A program made the position numbers and the translations under genes. A stretch of DNA of 64,000 bases from NCBI RefSeq assembly GCF_010731115.1, contig NZ_AP022616.1, positions 5,394,001 to 5,458,000 of the forward strand, given 5' to 3'. The notes beneath the pieces were generated by a model. That model saw nothing but the letters and a program-made list of their open reading frames with translations, ran no database searches and was not told the DNA's origin. The DNA comes from Mycolicibacterium phocaicum. Lineage in GTDB: Bacteria; Actinomycetota; Actinomycetes; Mycobacteriales; Mycobacteriaceae. Below are positions 18,336-25,432 of the stretch, piece by piece; within the stretch, counting starts at the first letter, position 1; each line of letters opens with the position of its first letter.

Positions 18336-19808
18336 GTGAACTTCGATGAGTACCGCAGATACGACGCCACCGGGCTGGCGAAGCTGGTCGCCGACAACGA
18401 GGTGTCGCCGGCGGAATTGCTGACGCTGGCCCAGGACCGGGCCGCAGCGGTGAATCCCAAGATCAATGCCATCGTCCGCGATGTGCCCGCCGCGTTGCCG
18501 TCGGACGAGCTCAGTGGTCCCTTCGCGGGTGTGCCGTTCCTGATCAAGGACCTGGCGCAGGACTACGCGGGCTTGCCGAGCTCACACGGCTCCCGGTCGT
18601 TGAAGGCGTTGCCGGCCACGGAACACGCGACGATCGTGCAGCGCTGGCTCGACGCCGGGTTGGTGATCTTCGGCAAGACCAATCTGCCGGAGTTCGGGGC
18701 GAAGGCCATTTCCGAACCCGAGGTCTGGGGTCCCGCGCGCAATCCGTGGGATCTGACGCGAACGCCGGGCGGCTCGTCGGGCGGTTCGGCCGCCGCGGTC
18801 GCCGCGGGAATCGTGCCCTGCGCCGGGGCCAACGACGGTGGTGGATCAACGCGCATCCCGGCGGCCTGCTGCGGACTGGTCGGGCTGAAGCCCGGACGCG
18901 GGCTGACCCCCTTCGGCCCCGGCAGCGGCGAGATGATGCACGGCGCAGCAGTGCAGGGGGTGGTCTCGCGGACGGTGCGCGACACCGCCGCGATGTTCGA
19001 CGTCATCAGCGGCGGCGAGCCTGGCGGGGCCTTTGTTCCGGGGATGCCGACGTCGACGTTCGCGTCGGCTGCGGGGGAGCGCCCGGCGAAACTGCGGATC
19101 GGCGTCCGGGTGCCCGCGGCGATCACGCCGACGCCGCACCCTGAGGCGTTCGCGGCGGTGGAGGCGACGGTGCGCACCCTGACCGAGCTCGGCCACCACG
19201 TGGAGGAATTGCCGCAGGCGCCGTTCGACGACGGTGAGTTGGCGCGGGACTTCCTGCTCACCTGGTTTGTGTTTCTGGCCTGGGAGGTCGCCGATGCCAA
19301 ACGACTGACGGGTGCGGGCGACGACGCGTTCGAGCGCGAGACGCTGATCATGGCGGCACTCGGACGCGCGACCAGCAGCGTCGACTACGTGGCCGCTGTG
19401 CAACGGCGCCACGACCATGCCCGCCGGCTCACCACGTTCTTCGAGTCCTACGACCTGCTACTGACGCCGACGCTGGCGACACCGCCCCCGAAGATCGGCG
19501 AGTTCGACCTGCCGGCCGCCCTGCGGCCCGCGGTCGACGTGCTGCTCAAGACCCGCACCGCATCCTTCCTGCGATACACGAAGATCGTCGACGACATGGT
19601 GGAGAAGAACCTGGGCTGGGTGCCGTATACGCAGTTGGCGAACCTGACCGGCCGCCCGGCCATCTCGTTGCCGCTGCACTGGACCGCCGACGGGCTGCCG
19701 CTCGGTGTCCAGTTCGTGGCTCCGCTCGGAGGTGAATCGCTGCTCATCAAGCTGGCCGCTCAACTCGAGGAGGCGATGCCCTGGGCCGACCGCGTCGCCC
19801 CGATCTAG
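18336..19808 (+). CDS. amidase (amidase-signature family)
   Basis: A 490-residue hydrolase of the amidase-signature family, cleaving an amide to acid and ammonia. The Ser-cisSer-Lys triad is visible: Lys in PFLIKDL (near 71), cis-Ser in GGSSGGSAAAV (near 147) and nucleophilic Ser in DGGGSTRIPA (near 171). Full family length, no signal peptide, so cytosolic. The substrate is unknown; aromatic amides or nitrile-derived amides are common. GTG 18336 has GAGGA 8 bases upstream and is preferred to a longer frame. Probably controlled by the divergent AraC regulator. Confidence 0.86.
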   Translation: MNFDEYRRYDATGLAKLVADNEVSPAELLTLAQDRAAAVNPKINAIVRDVPAALPSDELSGPFAGVPFLIKDLAQDYAGLPSSHGSRSLKALPATEHATIVQRWLDAGLVIFGKTNLPEFGAKAISEPEVWGPARNPWDLTRTPGGSSGGSAAAVAAGIVPCAGANDGGGSTRIPAACCGLVGLKPGRGLTPFGPGSGEMMHGAAVQGVVSRTVRDTAAMFDVISGGEPGGAFVPGMPTSTFASAAGERPAKLRIGVRVPAAITPTPHPEAFAAVEATVRTLTELGHHVEELPQAPFDDGELARDFLLTWFVFLAWEVADAKRLTGAGDDAFERETLIMAALGRATSSVDYVAAVQRRHDHARRLTTFFESYDLLLTPTLATPPPKIGEFDLPAALRPAVDVLLKTRTASFLRYTKIVDDMVEKNLGWVPYTQLANLTGRPAISLPLHWTADGLPLGVQFVAPLGGESLLIKLAAQLEEAMPWADRVAPI

Positions 19809-19849
19809 CGGCGACGCGTTCATGTCGCACTCGCGCGGGGAATTGAATC

Positions 19850-19861
19850 GGACTAAAGTCC
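19850..19861 (+). promoter_or_regulatory. DosR-like box (GGACT-AA-AGTCC) upstream of the doxX-like gene
   Basis: GGACTAAAGTCC is a perfect palindrome matching the 12-base core GGACTWWAGTCC of the mycobacterial DosR/DevR box; the outer consensus G/C pair is swapped to C/G. Its centre lies about 61 bases before the ATG of the DoxX-like gene, a usual distance for DosR-activated promoters. Whether DosR binds is inference. Confidence 0.55.
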
Positions 19862-19916
19862 GTTTAATTCGGTCGAGTCATTCCGACCGTGAAACTTCAG
19901 CCCTGAGGAGCGCAAC

Positions 19917-20291
19917 ATGAACACCGCACTGTGGATCGTCGCCGGCGTACTGGCCTTCGTCTTCGCCGGAAGCGGCATCATGAAGCTGGTCCTTCCCAAG
20001 GAGAAGCTGGTCGCGCAGGGCCTCGGCGGACTCGCCGACGTGGACCCGAACGCCATCCGCGGTATCGGCGCGGCCGAAGTGGCCGGCGCGATCGGCCTGA
20101 TCGTGCCGCCGCTCGTGCACATCCTCCCGGTACTCACCCCGCTGGCCGCCCTCGGCCTGGCGGTGGTCATGGTCGGCGCGATCGTCGTGCACGGCCGGCG
20201 CAAGGAGTACCCGAATGTCGCCGTCAACGTGGTCCTGCTGGGTCTCGCCCTGTTCGTCGCCTGGGGCCGATTCGGCGCCTACGCCTTCTGA
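19917..20291 (+). CDS. DoxX family membrane protein
   Basis: A 124-residue protein with four predicted membrane helices (residues about 4-22, 48-68, 71-92, 101-118) and the DoxX-type GSGIMKL motif after helix 1. DoxX proteins sit in the cytoplasmic membrane; in M. tuberculosis one forms a redox complex with SodA and SseA, but most members are uncharacterised. It stands alone, with a DosR-like palindrome upstream and a long perfect hairpin just downstream, suggesting a monocistronic hypoxia/NO-responsive gene. Confidence 0.78.
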   Translation: MNTALWIVAGVLAFVFAGSGIMKLVLPKEKLVAQGLGGLADVDPNAIRGIGAAEVAGAIGLIVPPLVHILPVLTPLAALGLAVVMVGAIVVHGRRKEYPNVAVNVVLLGLALFVAWGRFGAYAF

Positions 20292-20298
20292 TCTCTGG

Positions 20299-20347
20299 GA
20301 TTTGTGCACGGTTTTCCGCGGTAGCCGCGGAAAACCGTGCACAAATC
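20299..20347. terminator. perfect 23-bp inverted repeat with 3-base loop between convergent genes
   Basis: Left arm 20299-20321 and right arm 20325-20347 are perfect reverse complements around TAG. The structure lies 7 bases after the doxX-like stop and 4 bases before the convergent 136-residue gene, so it could terminate both transcripts. It lacks a T-tract, so action as a hairpin-only terminator or as an extragenic palindromic element is inferred. Confidence 0.65.
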
Positions 20348-20351
20348 GCTG

Positions 20352-20762
20352 TCAGTGACCGCCGGTGCGGGCGAGCCGATCTTCGTGAATCTGCACCAGC
20401 TCGCGGAAACCGAGCCGGTGGTAGTGCGGCACCGGCTGCACGCCCCAGGTGTCCTGGGCGGTTTTCTGCCCGGTCGCCTCGGCAGGCCCACCGAATGGCG
20501 CACCTGAAAAGTCGTAGGGAAACTTGCATTCCACGGTGTCGTCGGAGTAGCGCACCTTCATCAACTCGCTGCAGATCTCTCTGAACGACAACGTCGGCCA
20601 GCCGTACCAGACGGCCAGCGCCGGCATGGTGAACGACCCCTCGATGACGAGGCCGAACAGGCAGATGAAGAGCCCGCGCTTGAGCCACTTGTGCATGTTG
20701 GCGTAGACGGGTGTGGTGCCCAAGGGGAGGGCCGGCGTGGATTCGGCTTCGGTGGTGGTCAT
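20352..20762 (-). CDS. small membrane protein of the NorQ/NorD-type operon, unrecognised
   Basis: A 136-residue protein of no family I recognise. One membrane helix is predicted (about residues 28-52, [23 protein letters not shown]). The C-terminal part is soluble, rich in aromatic and potentially metal- or haem-binding residues: Cys in REICSEL and VECKF, and PHYHRLGF with a later IHED. It is the last gene of a minus-strand operon, 9 bases after the larger membrane protein. Co-occurrence with MoxR/VWA genes suggests it is part of a membrane complex activated by them. Confidence 0.6.
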   Translation of the reverse strand: MTTTEAESTPALPLGTTPVYANMHKWLKRGLFICLFGLVIEGSFTMPALAVWYGWPTLSFREICSELMKVRYSDDTVECKFPYDFSGAPFGGPAEATGQKTAQDTWGVQPVPHYHRLGFRELVQIHEDRLARTGGH

Positions 20763-20771
20763 GGAATTCCT

Positions 20772-21461
20772 TTAGTCGCTGAAGATTTCGCGATTGACGG
20801 TGTGCAGATACGGGATGGCCAGGAACGGCGTGATGTAGAAGATGTCGTACAACCACCAGCCGACGACGGGGAAAACCACACCGGCGTAACGGATGTCGGC
20901 GAACATCGTCATGTTGAACGTGTAACCGATCCAGATGACGATGCCGAACCAGCAGGTGATGATGAGCCACTGGTGCCCCCACCGCTTCATCTGCAGGAAC
21001 GCGATGCCGGCCGCGATGCGCATGGTGAACACTGTCAGGATCAGCGCGACCTCCCAGGCTTTTTCGCCCGGCGCGCCGGCTCCGCCGATCCACAGTTCGT
21101 TGTAGTGCCAGAAGTATCCGGCGTCGAACATGTTGCCCCACGCCGTGATGATGGTGCGGTTCAGCAGCGTGTGATTGGCCAGCAGATCCAACGACCACCC
21201 GATGCTGTTGAGCGCGGCGTCGAGGATCACCAGATAGCCGATGAGCGTCACGATGATCGGCCGCACCGACAGTCCGGCCTTCTGCGCGCGCCGTTGCAGC
21301 CAGACGCCGCGCAGGAAGAACGGCAGCCCGACGAACCCGATGAACATCGACCCCATCAACAGCGTGCCGGTGATCAGCCAGCGGTCGGCCTGCCGTTGCG
21401 CTTGCCGGGATTCGTCGTGGTGCTGGTCGTAACCGACCGTGGGGATGGTCGTCGAACTCAC
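20772..21461 (-). CDS. multi-pass membrane protein of the NorQ/NorD-type operon, unrecognised
   Basis: A 229-residue integral membrane protein with about six predicted helices (residues about 28-50, 66-85, 90-110, 130-150, 155-175, 195-215). Conserved-looking polar residues sit near membrane edges (NMFDAGYFWHYNELW around 105-120; RWGHQWL; PYLHTVNREIF at the C-terminus). I see neither the six-His pattern of NorB/CoxI nor a clear CoxIII/NorE signature. GTG 21461 overlaps the stop of the 42-residue gene (GTGA), so they are coupled. It may be the catalytic or substrate-channel subunit; this is inference. Confidence 0.6.
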   Translation of the reverse strand: MSSTTIPTVGYDQHHDESRQAQRQADRWLITGTLLMGSMFIGFVGLPFFLRGVWLQRRAQKAGLSVRPIIVTLIGYLVILDAALNSIGWSLDLLANHTLLNRTIITAWGNMFDAGYFWHYNELWIGGAGAPGEKAWEVALILTVFTMRIAAGIAFLQMKRWGHQWLIITCWFGIVIWIGYTFNMTMFADIRYAGVVFPVVGWWLYDIFYITPFLAIPYLHTVNREIFSD

Positions 21462-21586
21462 AGTGACCACCAGCCACGGACGATCGACATGTGCAGCTGG
21501 ATCAGGAACATCGCCAGTAGCCAGCCGTAGGCGAAAAGCTGGAAGACGATCAGCGCCCGTTTGCGTTTGCGGTCCTGCTCATTCAT
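21458..21586 (-). CDS. 42-residue single-helix membrane protein (operon mini-subunit)
   Basis: A 42-codon gene, easily missed by size filters. A basic N-terminus (NEQDRKRKRA) is followed by one hydrophobic helix (LIVFQLFAYGWLLAMFLIQLH) and a short aromatic end (RGWWSL). Its stop overlaps the next gene's start as GTGA, and it starts 37 bases after the NorQ-type gene, so the reading frame is well integrated in the operon. The size and topology resemble accessory mini-subunits of respiratory or monooxygenase complexes. Confidence 0.6.
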   Translation of the reverse strand: MNEQDRKRKRALIVFQLFAYGWLLAMFLIQLHMSIVRGWWSL

Positions 21587-21623
21587 GGTCGTGAAACTCC
21601 CTTTCTGACTGTGACATTGGTGG

Positions 21624-22415
21624 TCAGCGGATGCCCGCGGGTTGCAGGCACGCAGCTGCGATCTCCCGTAGGCCTTCGCTGATGGCGCCGTCGCTGCTCA
21701 GCGGGGCCAGTACCGCGGCTTCGGCGGCCGACATCTCGTCGGCACCCGCGGCGACAAGGTGCGCCGCCGAGACCAGCACGCGGGTCGACGGCGGCTCGAA
21801 ATGGAAGGCGTCGTCGGCCTGGCGAATGCTGTTGGCGCACTGCACGAGCCGCGATGCGGCGCCGATGTCGATACCGGTTTCGCCCACGAGTACTTCGGCC
21901 TCGCGGTCGGGTGGCAGATAGGTCATCGCGATGGTGACGAAGCGCTGCCGGAACGACGGTTTGAGGTCCTTGAGTGAATGCCGGTACGCGGGGTTGTACG
22001 AGCAGACGAGCAGGAAGGAATCGGGTGCCGGCACCACTTCGCCGGCGCGGTCCAGATAGAGGGTGCGGCGGTGGTCGGTCAGTGAATGCAGGATCGCCAG
22101 CGAGTCATGGCGCGCCTCCACCACCTCGTCGAGATAGCAGATGGCGCCATCTTTGACGGCGCGGGTCAGTGGGCCGTCGGTCCAGAGCACATCACCGCCG
22201 GCGACGACGAACCGGCCGACCAGGTCTGAACTGGTGAGGTCGTCATGACAGCTGATGGTGACTACGGGCCGTCCCAACACGCTGCCCATGTGCTCGACGA
22301 AGCGCGTCTTGCCGCAGCCCGTCGGTCCGGTGAGCATGACCGGCAGCCGACGCTGATACGCCTGACTGAACGTGATCACCTCGTCGCCGGCCGGCAGGTA
22401 TGGCGAATCGGTCAT
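21624..22415 (-). CDS. MoxR/NorQ-type AAA+ ATPase (CbbQ/NirQ/NorQ family)
   Basis: A 263-residue AAA+ ATPase. Walker A is GPTGCGKT (residues 30-37), Walker B is CYLDE (93-97), and sensor region FLLVCSYNP and arginine-finger region LKPSFRQRF follow. CbbQ/NorQ ATPases work with a VWA protein to remodel a target enzyme, usually inserting metal or reactivating it (NorBC, Rubisco, gas vesicles). Its start overlaps the stop of the VWA gene (ATGA). No norB or norC is in the window, so the client is probably the neighbouring membrane proteins. Confidence 0.85.
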   Translation of the reverse strand: MTDSPYLPAGDEVITFSQAYQRRLPVMLTGPTGCGKTRFVEHMGSVLGRPVVTISCHDDLTSSDLVGRFVVAGGDVLWTDGPLTRAVKDGAICYLDEVVEARHDSLAILHSLTDHRRTLYLDRAGEVVPAPDSFLLVCSYNPAYRHSLKDLKPSFRQRFVTIAMTYLPPDREAEVLVGETGIDIGAASRLVQCANSIRQADDAFHFEPPSTRVLVSAAHLVAAGADEMSAAEAAVLAPLSSDGAISEGLREIAAACLQPAGIR

Positions 22416-23935
22416 GCGGATACCAACTCTCGGTGTACGTGCGCCAGAACACGGGGAAGTTCCTCGATGTGGCGGATCCGCCGGGATCGGCGGGAGCCGA
22501 ACACTTCGGGCAACGGATCGACCCGGACCGGTCCCAGGCCCAGGTAATAGACCCCGACGCCCGCCTCGTCGGCTTCAGCGACGGCGTGTGCGACGTCGGC
22601 CCAGGCGTACCGGCCTTCGTAGCCTTCGTCGGAGATGAGCCCGTCGCCGATCACGATGAGAACTCGACGCTGCGCGGGCTGGGTCAGGAGGCGGCTGGTC
22701 ACGTGCCGGATCGGCGCGCCGAGTCGGGTGTACCCACCGGTCACCAGGCCGGACCTGCTGGGCAGCGCAAAGTGGTTGTCGCTGAAGTCTTTCAGGCATC
22801 GAACCTCGACGCGATGGCGGGTGTTTCCGCTGAAGACGAAGATGCCGTGGCGCTCGCGGGCCACGGTCATGGCTCGGGAAAGAGCGTCGGCACAAGCCAA
22901 TTCGAGGTCGAACACCCGGCCTTGATGGATACCCAGCGACGAGCTGCCGTCCATCAGTACGGCGGTGACGGTGTCGCGCGCACTGGGCAGCAAGGCGCGG
23001 AACACCTTCGGCTCCTGCTGGGACCCAGCGCGACCGTCCGCATAGGCCGCGACGTAGGCGTCGACATCGAGGTCGCTGCCGTCCTCCAGTCGGTTGACCA
23101 TCGTGCGGTAGGTCGGCTCATCGAACCAGCGCCGGATGTCGGGCGACGCGCCACCGCGGCGGTCGTGGCGGGTCTGTCGCCGTTCCAGGACCGCGACGTG
23201 GTCGGGCAGGAACTGGCCACGCCACGAATTCCATTCGGGGTAGGGGATTCCCGCACGTTGGTCGGGCCGGACGTCGAGGTCGTCGTCCTGGGGTCGGCTG
23301 GCCGGTGGCAGGTTGGCGTTGCGCACGCCGCCCTCGCCGCCGACCGGGATCGACATCAACCGTTGGGTGTCCGAGCGGGTTGACGACCACGGCATACGGC
23401 CGAGGGTGCGCCGGATCGCGCTCGCCAGCGTGCGGGTGGCGGCCGCGCTCAGCGGCGGTGCGCCGAGCAGCGGATAATCGGGCAGTCGTTCCCGGGACTG
23501 CGCCAAGATATCTGTGCGGGACAGGATTTCGGTTGCACAGAGGTCCGGGTCGGCCGGCTCCAGTTCGGGCAGCACCCGACGCGCTTCGGGAAGCAGGCCG
23601 GGCCAACGCCCGGCCACCCAACCCAGTGCCACCGCACCCTCGACCAGGCGGAGCGCAGCGAGTTCGCGCTCGGACAACTGGTGCAGTGGGTACTGCGCGA
23701 TGCGGTCTTTCGACGGTGCGCACTGCAGGGCAACACCACATGTGTAGGTCCGCAGCGACCAGTCGGGTGCCGGTGCCGGGTAGGGGACGTGGACGACGGA
23801 ACGGCTTGCGCTCAAACCGAAGTGGCGCAGGTCGCCGGAGATCAGCCGCACCCCGGCCCGTCGTCGCCCGGACAATGCCACCGCGGTCAACGCGCAGGCG
23901 CGTTCGAGCTCTGCGGCGGCGATCAATCGAGACAC
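22412..23935 (-). CDS. NorD-type von Willebrand factor A (VWA) domain protein
   Basis: A 507-residue cytosolic adaptor. The C-terminal VWA domain has the MIDAS motif DGSSS (Asp near residue 326), the downstream GGYTRLGAPIRH segment and VLIVIGDGLISDEGY. The N-terminal 300 residues are of NorD/CbbO type without catalytic motifs. With the AAA+ partner it should form a MoxR-VWA activation machine that recruits a client. GTG 23935 is 16 bases after the 32-residue gene. Pairing and overlap with the ATPase are diagnostic; the named client (NO reductase) is not supported here. Confidence 0.82.
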   Translation of the reverse strand: MSRLIAAAELERACALTAVALSGRRRAGVRLISGDLRHFGLSASRSVVHVPYPAPAPDWSLRTYTCGVALQCAPSKDRIAQYPLHQLSERELAALRLVEGAVALGWVAGRWPGLLPEARRVLPELEPADPDLCATEILSRTDILAQSRERLPDYPLLGAPPLSAAATRTLASAIRRTLGRMPWSSTRSDTQRLMSIPVGGEGGVRNANLPPASRPQDDDLDVRPDQRAGIPYPEWNSWRGQFLPDHVAVLERRQTRHDRRGGASPDIRRWFDEPTYRTMVNRLEDGSDLDVDAYVAAYADGRAGSQQEPKVFRALLPSARDTVTAVLMDGSSSLGIHQGRVFDLELACADALSRAMTVARERHGIFVFSGNTRHRVEVRCLKDFSDNHFALPSRSGLVTGGYTRLGAPIRHVTSRLLTQPAQRRVLIVIGDGLISDEGYEGRYAWADVAHAVAEADEAGVGVYYLGLGPVRVDPLPEVFGSRRSRRIRHIEELPRVLAHVHRELVSA

Positions 23936-23951
23936 TGGCGGACCGGCCGGT

Positions 23952-24050
23952 TCAGAACGTGCCGATGTTCGAGAACATCCAGTACCAGAACGCGATGAGG
24001 GCGGCCATGGCGCCCCACGCGATGGCGAGACGGGTGATCTCCTGCCACAT
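23952..24050 (-). CDS. 32-residue single-helix membrane protein (operon mini-subunit)
   Basis: A 32-codon gene with a strong ribosome-binding site (CGGAGGAGACACC before ATG 24050). The product is one hydrophobic helix (RLAIAWGAMAALIAFWYWMF) ending SNIGTF. It lies between the TetR gene (14 bases upstream) and the VWA gene (16 bases downstream). The very good Shine-Dalgarno and tight packing argue that it is translated. A second mini membrane protein in the same operon makes a multi-subunit membrane complex likely. Confidence 0.6.
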   Translation of the reverse strand: MWQEITRLAIAWGAMAALIAFWYWMFSNIGTF

Positions 24051-24064
24051 GGTGTCTCCTCCGG

Positions 24065-24673
24065 TTATCGGGCCGCGATACCTCGCAGCGCGGTGTGGAC
24101 GAAGTTGTCCAGCAGGGCGGTGCGGACCTGGTCCGCACCGCGACTCGTGGTCAGCAGGGCATAGAGGCTGAGCAGGAAGTAGACCGCGCTGTGGAACGCG
24201 TCGACATCCGCATCGGCCTCACCGGCCTGGCGGGCCCGTTCGATCTCGTGGACCACCAACACGATCACCCGGTGATCGGTCCATTCGTCGTCGAGCGGGC
24301 GGTTCGAGGAAAAGTGCAGGGCCAGTACGTCTTTGAAGAGCAGTCGGCCGAGCCGCTGTTCGACGGCCACGATGACCCGGACCACCTCGTTCAGTGCCTC
24401 TTCGAGGGTGTGCGGGGTCTGCAGGAACGCGGCGAGCTCGCGGCCGGCCGTCTCCTCCGCTTGGCGTTCGAGCTCGAAGAGCACGTGCTCCTTCGTCGGG
24501 AAATGGAAGTAGAACGTGCCATGTGCGACGCCGGCCGATCTGATGATGACCCCGACATCGGCATCTGCCATTCCCGCGCGCTTGAACTCGGTGATCGCGG
24601 CATCGAGGACGCGCTGGCGGGTTTCCCGCCGTTTGGCTTCTCGCAGCGAAGGTTTGGCGGTGTCGCGGGTCAT
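24065..24673 (-). CDS. TetR family regulator of the NorQ/NorD-type operon
   Basis: A 202-residue TetR regulator, first gene of the seven-gene minus-strand operon. Helix-turn-helix about residues 15-62 (RQRVLDAAITEFKRAG; GVAHGTFYFHFPTKEHVLFELE). The remainder is a helical ligand domain. Twenty-seven bases upstream lies a tandem pair of near-palindromes (24700-24724), probably its operator, so it likely autoregulates and controls the membrane system. The ligand is unknown. Confidence 0.85.
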   Translation of the reverse strand: MTRDTAKPSLREAKRRETRQRVLDAAITEFKRAGMADADVGVIIRSAGVAHGTFYFHFPTKEHVLFELERQAEETAGRELAAFLQTPHTLEEALNEVVRVIVAVEQRLGRLLFKDVLALHFSSNRPLDDEWTDHRVIVLVVHEIERARQAGEADADVDAFHSAVYFLLSLYALLTTSRGADQVRTALLDNFVHTALRGIAAR

Positions 24674-24699
24674 GGTGGCTCAAGTTGTACCCGCTTTAC

Positions 24700-24724
24700 T
24701 GACCTGAGTCAATGACTTGAGTCA
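24700..24724. promoter_or_regulatory. tandem operator TGACYTGAGTCA x2
   Basis: TGACCTGAGTCA (24700-24711) and TGACTTGAGTCA (24713-24724) are repeated with 13-base spacing; each is palindromic (TGACT-N2-AGTCA, one mismatch in the first). They lie 27-51 bases upstream of the TetR start at 24673 and 70 bases before the divergent TetR at 24795. Tandem sites with this spacing suit cooperative binding of two TetR dimers. Confidence 0.55.
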
Positions 24725-24794
24725 GCCATATTCACAGGAAATTGCCCGCTGGGCAAAGTTGCCCGGTGTGCAAAATTATCGGTACGGTGGCGGC

Positions 24795-25430
24795 ATGTCC
24801 GAATCAGCTGACACCGGTCTGCGCGAACGAAAGAAGCTCGACACCCGTCGGGCGCTCAGTGATGCGGCGCTGCAACTGGCGTTCGACCGCGGCGGGCTGG
24901 ACGCCGTCACGCGCGAGGAGATCGCGGCGCTGGCGGGAGTGTCCTTGCGGACGTTCAACAACTACTTCGCCGGTAAGTACGAGGCGCTGGCCTACCGCAT
25001 CGCCGAGCGGATGCGGCGCAGTGTCGCGGTGTTTCGGTCGCGGCCGGTCGATGAGCCGCTGTGGACATCGATCATCGAGGCCGTGACGGGCACCCTCGAG
25101 GAGGAGATGGTCGACATCACCGGTGCCGATCTCATTCCGGACCGCCGCGAGCTCGTCGAAGTGCGAAAACTCATGATGCGAACCGAAGTTCGTAACGCGG
25201 TGCCGCAGATACTCTACCAGGACTGGGTGGCGGCCATCGCCGACCGAACGGGTTTGGGCCCCGACGACATGTACCCGCGCCTGGTGGTGGCCGTGGTGCG
25301 CGCCATCGGGGACACCGCGATGGAGGCGTACGCGAACGCCGATCCGCCCGTGTCCATCACCCAGCTGATGCGCGCGGGTTTCGACGCCGTCATCGCGGGA
25401 CTGCCCGAACCGACCAGAACGAAGGAGTGA
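24795..25430 (+). CDS. TetR family regulator paired with a flavin monooxygenase
   Basis: A 211-residue TetR regulator with helix-turn-helix about residues 15-60 (DTRRALSDAALQLAF; AGVSLRTFNNYFAGKYEAL, with NN in place of the usual YY/YH) and a helical C-terminal domain. Its stop lies 2 bases before the monooxygenase ATG, and the AAGGAG serving that gene lies inside its last codons, so the two form an operon. ATG 24795 is chosen over a longer frame that would run into the operator region. Confidence 0.82.
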   Translation: MSESADTGLRERKKLDTRRALSDAALQLAFDRGGLDAVTREEIAALAGVSLRTFNNYFAGKYEALAYRIAERMRRSVAVFRSRPVDEPLWTSIIEAVTGTLEEEMVDITGADLIPDRRELVEVRKLMMRTEVRNAVPQILYQDWVAAIADRTGLGPDDMYPRLVVAVVRAIGDTAMEAYANADPPVSITQLMRAGFDAVIAGLPEPTRTKE

Positions 25431-25432
25431 CC

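Noticed and set aside
20772..21461. Naming the NorQ/NorD-operon membrane protein as NorB, NorE/CoxIII or a copper monooxygenase subunit
   Set aside because: The characteristic histidine or metal-ligand patterns of these families are not visible; left unnamed.
21610..21616. TGTCACA on the minus strand near the NorQ-type gene, possible ECF41 -35
   Set aside because: The base positions 16 bases on read CACG, not CGTC, so it lacks the -10.
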